This document shows positions 1 to 5,112 of a stretch of 9,869 bases of DNA, in pieces (positions within the stretch are counted from its first letter, which is position 1; each line of letters opens with the position of its first letter). The notes under the pieces are model-generated. The model saw nothing but the letters and a program-made list of their open reading frames with translations, did no database searches and was not told the origin of the DNA. The stretch lies in the NCBI GenBank assembly GCA_016780605.1, contig JADHLS010000124.1, positions 1 through 9,869 of the forward strand. Direction: 5' to 3'. A program made the translations under genes and the position numbers. Origin of the DNA: Reyranella sp. (lineage in GTDB: Bacteria > Pseudomonadota > Alphaproteobacteria > Reyranellales > Reyranellaceae).

Positions 1-441
1 GAACACTGCGGGTGTCGAATCGGCGCGCACGATGCCGGCATCGACGAGCGGCCGCAGGATGGCGATGGCGCCGGTCGGATAGCAGCCCGGGTTGGAGATG
101 CGGTTGGACTGGAGCAGCTTCTGGCGATGGTCCTTGGCCATCTCGGGGAAGCCGTAGGTCCAGCCGTCGGCGACGCGATGGGCGGTGCTGGCGTCGATCA
201 CGACGGTGTCGGCATCGCCGAGGGCGGCGACCAGCTCCTTGGCGGCGGCGTCGGGCAGGCAGAGCACGGCGATGTCGGCCGCCCTGGCGATCTCGGCGCG
301 CTTGCCGAGATCCTTGCGGTCGGCCAGCGGCAGCTCGAGCAGCTCGATGTCGGGCCGGTCCTTCAGGCGGTCGACGATCTGCAGGCCGGTGGTGCCGTGC
401 TGGCCGTCGATGAAGATCTTGGTCTTGTTGCTGCTGGTCAT
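1..441 (-). CDS. argC: N-acetyl-gamma-glutamyl-phosphate reductase, type 2 (N-terminal part; runs off left edge)
   Basis: ArgC makes N-acetylglutamate 5-semialdehyde from N-acetyl-gamma-glutamyl phosphate with NADPH, the third step of arginine biosynthesis, in the cytoplasm. The first 147 residues are visible and open to the window edge; type 2 enzymes are usually about 310 residues, so roughly half is missing. Residues 9-20 read IFIDGQHGTTGL, the glycine-rich NADP-binding start typical of the short (type 2) ArgC. SNPGCYPTG near residues 116-124 carries the catalytic cysteine, C120. The segment VIDASTAHRV precedes WTYGFPEM, as in the family. The ATG at 441-439 is preceded by a purine-rich GAGAGAAG, a plausible ribosome site, and the conserved N-terminus begins directly after it. 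The leader upstream may carry regulation. Identification is firm; only the C-terminal half cannot be checked. Confidence 0.95.
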   Translation of the reverse strand, partial: MTSSNKTKIFIDGQHGTTGLQIVDRLKDRPDIELLELPLADRKDLGKRAEIARAADIAVLCLPDAAAKELVAALGDADTVVIDASTAHRVADGWTYGFPEMAKDHRQKLLQSNRISNPGCYPTGAIAILRPLVDAGIVRADSTPAVF

Positions 442-520
442 GGTCTTCTCTCTCGCAAAAGCAGGGCCCTGTTGGTTCCCTTGGGGTGGAGGGCCGACTG
501 GAGAAGGGAGGAAGGGATGG

Positions 521-548
521 AAGCCGCCTGAACCTTATCCAGCGGCTT
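521..548 (-). promoter_or_regulatory. Hairpin in the argC leader
   Basis: An inverted repeat with perfect 7-bp arms (AAGCCGC / GCGGCTT), extended by two more pairs across a one-base bulge, around a loop of about 9 bases. On the argC transcript it follows the Arg-rich ORF and is followed by a C/T-rich tract rather than a U run, so it is not a canonical intrinsic terminator. A second GC hairpin (about 558-579) holds the TAA of the small ORF in its loop. A regulatory role is inference. Confidence 0.4.
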
Positions 549-566
549 CACGATACGGCGCGCTTG

Positions 567-638
567 TTACGCGCGCGCGTCTTCGAACCGCTCTGGGGAG
601 CGGCGGCGTCGCGACGGTGAGGTGGCGAACGAAGTCAT
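567..638 (-). CDS. Candidate 23-residue Arg-rich leader peptide upstream of argC
   Basis: A short ORF of 23 codons plus TAA in the argC leader. Its peptide contains four consecutive arginine codons (CGA CGC CGC CGC, residues 10-13) and two more at residues 17 and 22. If the promoter at 676-648 is real, transcription begins about three bases before this ATG, so it would be read as a leaderless ORF; no Shine-Dalgarno is visible. An arginine-codon run upstream of an arginine-biosynthesis gene recalls attenuator leader peptides. However, GC-rich DNA often produces runs of Arg codons by chance, and I know of no described family with this sequence. Treat as a hypothesis. Confidence 0.25.
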   Translation of the reverse strand: MTSFATSPSRRRRSPERFEDARA

Positions 639-647
639 TGCGGGGCG

Positions 648-676
648 GATATTTCATCCGTCGGGCGCAATGTCAA
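648..676 (-). promoter_or_regulatory. Candidate sigma70-type promoter for argC
   Basis: The minus strand has a perfect TTGACA -35 box (676-671), a 17-base spacer and a weak -10, AATATC (653-648, 3 of 6 consensus bases). It lies between the stop of the 63-residue upstream gene and argC. Transcription would begin near 641, giving argC a leader of about 200 bases. The -35 and spacing are seen directly; activity is inference and the poor -10 keeps confidence low. Confidence 0.4.
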
Positions 677-711
677 GGGCGGCGGCGCGTCAGTGGAAAT
701 GTACCAATGCT

Positions 712-903
712 TCAGTAACCGTATTTGCCTGGATTGCTGATGATCGTATCGGCAATCCAAGCCGCCTGGTCAGCCAGTTCTACCAGGGCCAGGACCGCAA
801 TCATCTCGTCCCGGTTCCGGGCTCTTGCCGCTGCATCGAAGCGGTCAATCAGACCAGCGTCGCACAGACGTTCATTCACGGTCATTCCGTCATAGCGGCT
901 CAT
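712..903 (-). CDS. Small conserved-looking hypothetical protein (63 aa)
   Basis: A 63-residue, soluble, mostly helical-looking protein without signal peptide or membrane segment. It contains MTVNERLCDAGLIDRF, then a charged stretch RARNRDEM, and ends ADTIISNPGKYGY. From memory, short proteins of this shape (a 'TVNERL' start and a 'W.ADTI..NP..YG' end) recur as uncharacterised proteins in alphaproteobacteria, but I cannot name a family. The composition is balanced rather than Arg/Gly/Pro-rich like the shadow frames, which supports real coding. No Shine-Dalgarno is visible; TAGGCT sits six bases before the ATG, which would fit a -10 box and a leaderless transcript. It lies on the argC strand but the argC promoter candidate follows its stop, so co-transcription is uncertain. 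Function unknown. Confidence 0.72.
   Translation of the reverse strand: MSRYDGMTVNERLCDAGLIDRFDAAARARNRDEMIAVLALVELADQAAWIADTIISNPGKYGY
731..758. repeat. Inverted repeat inside the small ORF
   Basis: Perfect 7-bp arms GGATTGC / GCAATCC, a T-G pair, then GAT / ATC, around a 6-base loop: up to 11 pairs in the 3' part of the 63-codon gene. It encodes the conserved-looking end of the protein (around the ADTIISNP residues) and has no following T run on either strand. It may reflect coding constraint, or be an RNA structure upstream of argC. Confidence 0.45.
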
Positions 904-1036
904 GCGAAGAGCCTATCCCCGCCCAATACCATCGAGTCGGCCGCCTGACTGTCCATCGCGGGCGAGCTTACTCGGCATTGCCGGCGGTGTAGAGTCAGCG
1001 ACGCATCGTTCCCCACCAGCGCCCGGTGAGCCAGCC

Positions 1037-1546
1037 ATGAGCCAGAGCCCCAACCCAGCCGCCCCCCAGCCCGCCCCTCATCCAGAAGGCCTCTCCATGC
1101 TGGAGAAGCGCACGATCGAGGCCGAGATCCTGAAGGAGGTCTATCTCACCCTGAAGGAGAGCCACGGCGAGGCGGTGGCGAAGAAGACCATCGCCGAATC
1201 AGTCCGCCGCTCGGCCATCGAGCAGGCCCGCGCCTTTGCCGCGGCGGCGCCGGGCGGGACCTCGCTGCAGGCGTTCCAGGACGTGATGCCGCTCTGGACC
1301 AAGGGCGGGGCGCTCGAGATCGAGGTCAAGGAGCAGACCGCCGACACCTTCACCTTCAACGTCGTGCGCTGCCGCTACGCCGAGACCTACAAGGCGATGG
1401 GGCTCGCCGAGATCGGCCATCTCCTGTCATGCAACCGCGACGGCGCGTTCTGCGAGGGCTACGACCCCAAGCTCAAGCTCGAGCGCACGCAGACCATCAT
1501 GCAGGGCGCGAGCCACTGCGATTTCAGGTACCGCTACGAAAGATAA
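1037..1546 (+). CDS. L-2-amino-thiazoline-4-carboxylic acid (ATC) hydrolase family protein
   Basis: A 169-residue cytoplasmic protein resembling the ATC hydrolase family (PF14196-like). Characterised members open the thiazoline ring of L-ATC to N-carbamoyl-L-cysteine in bacterial cysteine production. Diagnostic stretches are FNVVRCRYAE (residues 107-116, C112), LLSCNRDGAFCEGYDP (129-144, C132 and C139), RTQTIMQGASHCDFRYR (150-166, C161). The N-terminal 16 residues are Pro/Ala-rich and poorly conserved-looking; a second ATG at 1097 would remove 20 residues. ATG 1037 is preferred because GGTGA lies seven bases upstream; the longer frame back to 902 reads through non-coding-looking DNA. No partner genes of the thiazoline pathway are near, and many members of this family are only assigned by homology, so the substrate is uncertain although the family call is good. 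Confidence 0.85.
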   Translation: MSQSPNPAAPQPAPHPEGLSMLEKRTIEAEILKEVYLTLKESHGEAVAKKTIAESVRRSAIEQARAFAAAAPGGTSLQAFQDVMPLWTKGGALEIEVKEQTADTFTFNVVRCRYAETYKAMGLAEIGHLLSCNRDGAFCEGYDPKLKLERTQTIMQGASHCDFRYRYER

Positions 1547-1567
1547 GGACGCTCGGGCAACCTTATC
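1542..1567. terminator. Hairpin shared by two convergent genes
   Basis: GATAAGG (1542-1548) and CCTTATC (1561-1567) form a perfect 7-bp inverted repeat around a 12-base loop. The stop codons of the ATC-hydrolase gene (TAA) and the TetR gene (TAA on the minus strand) lie inside the two arms. Only 16 bases separate the genes, so this is the natural place for bidirectional termination. There is no T run and the stem is modest. Confidence 0.4.
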
Positions 1568-2177
1568 GGGGCGGCGAGGCCACGATCGCGTTCAGATAGG
1601 AGGCGCCGAGCCGCACCAGCTCGTCCTCGAACGCCCGGCTGCCGAAGAACGGTTGCTGATCCAGCACCGCCGAGCGGATCGTGCCCAACAGGGCACGCGA
1701 CAGGACGAACACCTGCTCGTCGGTCAGAGTAGGGATCAGGGTGCGAGGATAGTGCGCGATGAAGGCTGCGACCGGCGGCATCATCTCGATACCCGTGCCC
1801 GACGCAACGATCGCCTCGACCACCGCCTTGCGCACGCGCAGGCGGCCACGGAAGGCGTTGATGATGGCGCGGACCGTGTAGCGCACGCGCTCCTCCGGCG
1901 ACTGGTCGGCTTCGGGGCGCTTCAGCGCCCCCAGCGTCGACCGGATTTCCTGCTGCGCCAACGCCAGCAGGAGCGCCTTCTTGTTGGCGAAGTACTGGTA
2001 GAGCGAGCCGATGCTGACGCCCGCGCGTTCGGCCACCGCGTTGGTCGTGAAGGCTTCGAGGCCACCTGCCTCGAGAATCTGAGCCGCCGCCTCGAGGATC
2101 AGCGCCACGGTTTCGCCGGCACGCGCCTGCCGCGGACTTCTTCTTTTCTTCTTAGGGGCTTGGCGAGACCTGGCCAT
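1563..2177 (-). CDS. TetR/AcrR-family transcriptional regulator
   Basis: A 204-residue one-component repressor-type protein. After a very basic N-terminal tail (PKKKRRSPRQAR), residues 23-70 form the TetR DNA-binding domain: a first helix ILEAAAQILEAGGLEAFT, then TTNAVAERAGVSIGSLYQYF with the typical turn and recognition helix, followed by ANKKALLLAL. The rest is helical and variable, as usual for ligand-binding and dimer domains, so the effector cannot be told. The ATG at 2177 is chosen because GGGAG lies upstream and the TTG at 2222 adds only non-conserved residues and would run through the palindrome. It is divergent from an outer-membrane protein gene with a palindrome between them, so control of that gene and of itself is the simplest inference. 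Confidence 0.93.
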   Translation of the reverse strand: MARSRQAPKKKRRSPRQARAGETVALILEAAAQILEAGGLEAFTTNAVAERAGVSIGSLYQYFANKKALLLALAQQEIRSTLGALKRPEADQSPEERVRYTVRAIINAFRGRLRVRKAVVEAIVASGTGIEMMPPVAAFIAHYPRTLIPTLTDEQVFVLSRALLGTIRSAVLDQQPFFGSRAFEDELVRLGASYLNAIVASPPR

Positions 2178-2213
2178 GGCGATGCCGCTCCCGGCAAAAG
2201 GCGAGTTCGGGAA

Positions 2214-2230
2214 TGTGAGCAAAGCTCATA
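2214..2230. promoter_or_regulatory. Candidate TetR operator between divergent genes
   Basis: TGTGAGCAAAGCTCATA: two 7-base arms with a 3-base centre and one mismatched pair (perfect core TGAGC-AAA-GCTCA). It lies 37 bases upstream of the TetR start and 34 bases upstream of the outer-membrane protein start, and overlaps CATAAC, a possible -10 for the latter. The palindrome is seen; its use by this TetR protein is inference. Confidence 0.5.
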
Positions 2231-2264
2231 ACATGGCGCGATCGTGCGTTGGGGGATCGATTTC

Positions 2265-3203
2265 ATGGACAGGAGAGTCGTGGGCTGGGTCCGGATGCGC
2301 GGGCTCTCGGGAGCGCTCGCCTGCGCGCTCGCGCTGGCGCCCGGCGTGCGGGCGCAGACGACCGATGGCGTGCCGGGGGGTGGCGTGCCGGCGGATGGTG
2401 TTCCGATGAGCGGCTTCTATGCCGGGATCGGCGTCAACGCCAACCTGGTGGTGCCGACCAACCAGACGATGTACTCCCAGGGCATCTCCAACGTCCTGGT
2501 GAGCGGCACCAACACGCTGGCCGCGACCGGCGCGGCGGGCGGCCCGACCAATCCCCATCCGCCGACCGCGGCGACGATCTCGCCATCGGCGCAGCTCGGC
2601 TATTTCCAGCGCCTGGAGCAGAGCCGGTTTTTGCTGGGGGCAAAGTTCACCTACAACTACATCGCCGCGACCGTGACCGACAATTTCCTGCCAGTGCCCC
2701 AGAGCGGCTCGTTCTCGATCATCGGCGGCACACCGGTCACCTCGTTCACCGGCAACGTTCTCATCCGCTCCTACCAGATCACGGCCGACCACCAGTTCGC
2801 GTTCGTGCCGCAGGTCGGCTACACGTTCGATCGCTCCTACGTCTATTTCGGCGCCGGCCCTTCGCTCACCCACACCGAGGCGAAGCTGAGCGGCGTCGTG
2901 GGCTTCGCCAACATCAACGGCGCGGCCGGCACCAGCATCACCGGCGCCCCGGTCACCTACTCCAACTCGCAATGGCTGATCGGCGCGACGCTGGCGGCTG
3001 GCGCCACCTACTTCCTGACGCCGTCGTGGTTCGTCGACTTCGGCTACACCTTCACCATCACCGATCTCTGGAACGCCACCTACGCCTCGAACTTCGCCAA
3101 CTCGGCGATCCCGGGCTACACCACGACGGGCGTGCTCAGCGGCAGCTACACCGGCTCCCTCAACACGCACACGCTGATGGTGTCGATCAACCGCCGGTTC
3201 TAG
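2265..3203 (+). CDS. Outer-membrane beta-barrel protein (OmpA-like/porin-family barrel)
   Basis: A 312-residue secreted protein. The first 31 residues make a signal peptide (basic start, hydrophobic ALACALALA, cleavage after GVRA). The mature protein begins with a low-complexity stretch holding three GVP repeats, then alternating hydrophobic/polar strands rich in Tyr, Phe and Gly: GFYAGIGVNANLV, YFQRL, FLLGAKFTYNYIAATV, FAFVPQVGYTF, YVYFGAGPSL, WLIGATLAAGATYFL, FVDFGYTFTI. It ends HTLMVSINRRF, with the C-terminal Phe expected of proteins inserted by the BAM machinery. The strand pattern is that of the small alphaproteobacterial Omp25/31-like barrels (PF13505-like). ATG 2265 has GGGGGA eight bases upstream; the GTG at 2244 has no such site. 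Transported or bound substrate unknown; probably under the divergent TetR protein. Confidence 0.85.
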   Translation: MDRRVVGWVRMRGLSGALACALALAPGVRAQTTDGVPGGGVPADGVPMSGFYAGIGVNANLVVPTNQTMYSQGISNVLVSGTNTLAATGAAGGPTNPHPPTAATISPSAQLGYFQRLEQSRFLLGAKFTYNYIAATVTDNFLPVPQSGSFSIIGGTPVTSFTGNVLIRSYQITADHQFAFVPQVGYTFDRSYVYFGAGPSLTHTEAKLSGVVGFANINGAAGTSITGAPVTYSNSQWLIGATLAAGATYFLTPSWFVDFGYTFTITDLWNATYASNFANSAIPGYTTTGVLSGSYTGSLNTHTLMVSINRRF

Positions 3204-3235
3204 GGTGTGATGACACTTGGTCGACTCATCGCGCT

Positions 3236-3853
3236 CTAAGGCTCGACGGCTTCGGCGATGCGGATCGAGAAGTAGGGCATCCGGAAGCGCGCGCGTTCGA
3301 CGATGAGCGGCTGGGAGCTGATCTGCGCCGATTCGTAGAACGGTCCGCCATGGTCGCCGGGGAAGAAGTTGCCCGAGACCACCACCGTGGCGCCGCGCTT
3401 GAGCTCGGCCAGCTGCGCGCGCAGGGGCGATTTCAAGGTGATCTCGGCCTGGCGCAGGATGCCGCGCGGGCCTGAGTTCCAGTAGGTCGGGCGCACCGAC
3501 TTGGGCTTGTCGGCGGCGGGATCGATGAAGCGCACGAAGATGCCGCCCATCGGCGTCGGCTCGGCGCCGCTCAGCACCAGCCGCCAGCGCTCGAACGTCA
3601 GCCCCTCGCCCAGCAGATTGACGAGCTCGACGGCGCGTTGCTCCTCGAGCTCGCGCAGGCGCGCGACATCGCTCTCGGCGTCGGCGCGCTCGTCGTACTT
3701 CACGAGCACGGCACGAAACGCCGCCTGCGAGGCCGGCTCAACCGCGGGCTGCGCCGCGATCGGCTGATATGCCTTGATTGCCTGTTGCGCCGGCGACTCG
3801 GCTGCGATCATGCAGCCCAGCGCCGTCAACACGGCTACCCACCCTAGCCGCAC
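3236..3853 (-). CDS. Secreted protein of unknown function, paralogue of the preceding operon gene
   Basis: A 205-residue exported protein. Residues 1-22 resemble a signal peptide (MRLGWVAVLTALGCMIAA, likely cleavage after SPA). C14 is in a poor lipobox context, so I do not call it a lipoprotein. The mature part shares, ungapped over about 163 residues, roughly 60% identity by hand count with the gene just upstream. Shared blocks are FRA.LVKYD, TPMGGIF.R..DP, VRPTYWNSGP, ILRQ.EI, VVVSG.FFP...GGP and RARFRMPYFSI. I recognise no characterised family. Start chosen: GTG 3853 with GGAGG four bases upstream, against a TTG at 3880 that would translate the Shine-Dalgarno itself. It is last in the operon, 60 bases after its paralogue, and converges on the outer-membrane protein gene with a 32-base gap. 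Likely periplasmic or cell-surface; role unknown. Confidence 0.85.
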   Translation of the reverse strand: MRLGWVAVLTALGCMIAAESPAQQAIKAYQPIAAQPAVEPASQAAFRAVLVKYDERADAESDVARLRELEEQRAVELVNLLGEGLTFERWRLVLSGAEPTPMGGIFVRFIDPAADKPKSVRPTYWNSGPRGILRQAEITLKSPLRAQLAELKRGATVVVSGNFFPGDHGGPFYESAQISSQPLIVERARFRMPYFSIRIAEAVEP

Positions 3854-3913
3854 GCTTCCTCCCCCCCGAGAAGCGCCCAAAGAAGCGGCGGGGAACCTAC
3901 GTCGAAACGGCGC

Positions 3914-4513
3914 CTACGGGAAGCGGCGTTCCGAGAAGAGTTCGTCGATCGCCTCGATGGCGATCGAGAAATAGGGCATGCGGAACCTGGCCCGCCGGTT
4001 GGTCAGCGACTGGAAGCTGCTGCTCGCCGCTTCGAACAGCGGCCCGCCCTGCTCGCTCGGGAAAAAGCGGCCGGAAACGACGACCTGCGCCTCGCGCTTG
4101 AGTAGAGCAACCGATGCGTGCAGCGGCGAGCCGGGCGCGATCTCGACCTGGCGCAGGATCGCGCCGGGCCCCGAATTCCAATAGGTCGGGCGTACGGTCT
4201 TGAATGAAAGGAGCTGGGGATCGAGCAGCCGCAGGAAGATGCCGCCCATGGGTGTGGTCTCCGAGGCGCTGATAACCAGCTGCCAGCCCTCGAAGCGCAG
4301 GCCCTTGCCGAGAGCCTCGGCCAGCTCGAGGCCGCGTTGCGCCTCAAGCGCCTGAAGGCGATCGATGTCGGTCTCGGTCTCGGCCGCGCCGTCGTACTTC
4401 ACCAGGATGGCGCGGAACGCCGTCTGCGAATCGGGCTCGGCCGATGCCGGCAGCGGCCAGATGAGCTGCTGCCAAGCAAGGGCGAGCGCCAGCATGGGTA
4501 ACCAGCGTGTCAT
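3914..4513 (-). CDS. Secreted protein of unknown function, paralogue of the following operon gene
   Basis: A 199-residue exported protein with a clear signal peptide (TRW, hydrophobic LPMLALALAW, cleavage after PASA, residue 25). The mature part begins EPDSQTAFRAILVKYD and carries the same blocks as the downstream paralogue: TPMGGIFLRLLDP, VRPTYWNSGP, ILRQVEI, VVVSGRFFPSEQGGP, RARFRMPYFSI. It has a short extra C-terminal tail (DELFSERRFP). The conserved Trp/Asn/Gly/Pro and beta-like alternation suggest a folded periplasmic domain, but I cannot assign a family or an active site. The ATG at 4513 overlaps the stop of the YdcF-like gene (ATGA), implying translational coupling. A longer frame back to 4873 only reads an antisense-like shadow of that gene and lacks a signal peptide at its start. 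Confidence 0.87.
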   Translation of the reverse strand: MTRWLPMLALALAWQQLIWPLPASAEPDSQTAFRAILVKYDGAAETETDIDRLQALEAQRGLELAEALGKGLRFEGWQLVISASETTPMGGIFLRLLDPQLLSFKTVRPTYWNSGPGAILRQVEIAPGSPLHASVALLKREAQVVVSGRFFPSEQGGPLFEAASSSFQSLTNRRARFRMPYFSIAIEAIDELFSERRFP

Positions 4514-5112
4514 GGCCAGTCGGCGATGAAGCCCTCCGCCTTGTACGGTTCGATCTTGGCGTGCTCGGCGAGCACGCGCGCGCGGAACAACGGGTCGGTA
4601 TGCCAGCGCTCGACCGGCACGGCATAGGGATTGACCGTGACCAGCATCTTGTCGACCTCGGGCCAATGGCGATGCAGGGTCATGGGATAGCGCCGCGCCG
4701 TGCAGATCTTGCCGAGGCAGATCACGCTCTCGATGCTGGCAAGCCCCAGCGCCGCCTCGATCACCGGCAGGCCGAACACGACGTTCTCGCCGGTGTTGGT
4801 GGCGCGATGCTCCTCCAGAATCAGTTCGGCCGGAACGCCGCCTTCCACCATGCCGGCCTTGATCAGGCTGCACTCGGTGCGTGGGTTGCCCTGCGTGGCA
4901 CCGCCGCTCACGATGGCGTGGCGGAACATCCGGCGCTGCCAGAGATCGACGGCGGCCGCGATGATCTCCTTCTCGCCGCGGCGCTGGCCGAACACGAACA
5001 GGAGATCGGCGCGCCGAAGCGGCGTGCTGATCAGATGCTCGGTGGTGATGCGGGCGATGTCGGCGTCGATCATGGCGTCAGCCACCGTCATGACGGTGTT
5101 GATGCAGATCAA
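4510..5112 (-). CDS. YdcF-like protein, DUF218 family
   Basis: A 200-residue protein of the DUF218 (PF02698) fold, without membrane segment or signal peptide, so probably cytoplasmic. Family features: ADLLFVFGQRRGE (35-47) where the first strand begins, HAIVSGGATQGNPRTE (65-80) with the SGG loop, ATNTGENVVFGLPVI (104-118) with the conserved T/N/E motif, and SVICLGKICTARRYPMT where other members have the 'TS..H..R' segment. E. coli YdcF binds S-adenosylmethionine, and other DUF218 proteins (SanA type) affect envelope integrity; the function here is not known. The TTG start overlaps the stop of the hydrolase gene (TTGA) and has GGAG eight bases upstream; the ATG at 5091 is possible but lacks a ribosome site. 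It is joined by ATGA overlap to a secreted protein gene, suggesting a common envelope role. Confidence 0.85.
   Translation of the reverse strand: MICINTVMTVADAMIDADIARITTEHLISTPLRRADLLFVFGQRRGEKEIIAAAVDLWQRRMFRHAIVSGGATQGNPRTECSLIKAGMVEGGVPAELILEEHRATNTGENVVFGLPVIEAALGLASIESVICLGKICTARRYPMTLHRHWPEVDKMLVTVNPYAVPVERWHTDPLFRARVLAEHAKIEPYKAEGFIADWP

Noticed and set aside
583..597. tRNA-like T-loop (GGTTCGAA on the minus strand)
   Set aside because: No acceptor, D or anticodon stems can be folded around it; the bases belong to the argC leader.
902..1036. Upstream extension of the ATC-hydrolase frame
   Set aside because: It reads Pro/Arg/Ser-rich non-conserved residues, and a Shine-Dalgarno supports the ATG at 1037. 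A weak -35/-10 pair (CTTACT, 17 bases, TAGAGT at 990-995) may be its promoter but matches are too few to call.
2226..3170. Minus-strand open frame opposite the outer-membrane protein (314 residues)
   Set aside because: Low-complexity Arg/Gly/Ala sequence; the plus strand encodes a convincing signal peptide and barrel strands.
3204..3235. Possible terminator between the barrel gene and the last secreted gene
   Set aside because: Only short stems (GTGT/ACAC, GATGA/TCATC) and no T run; too weak to call although the convergent position is suitable.
4514..4873. N-terminal extension of the first secreted paralogue
   Set aside because: It would read the YdcF-like coding region in another frame and bury the signal peptide inside the protein.
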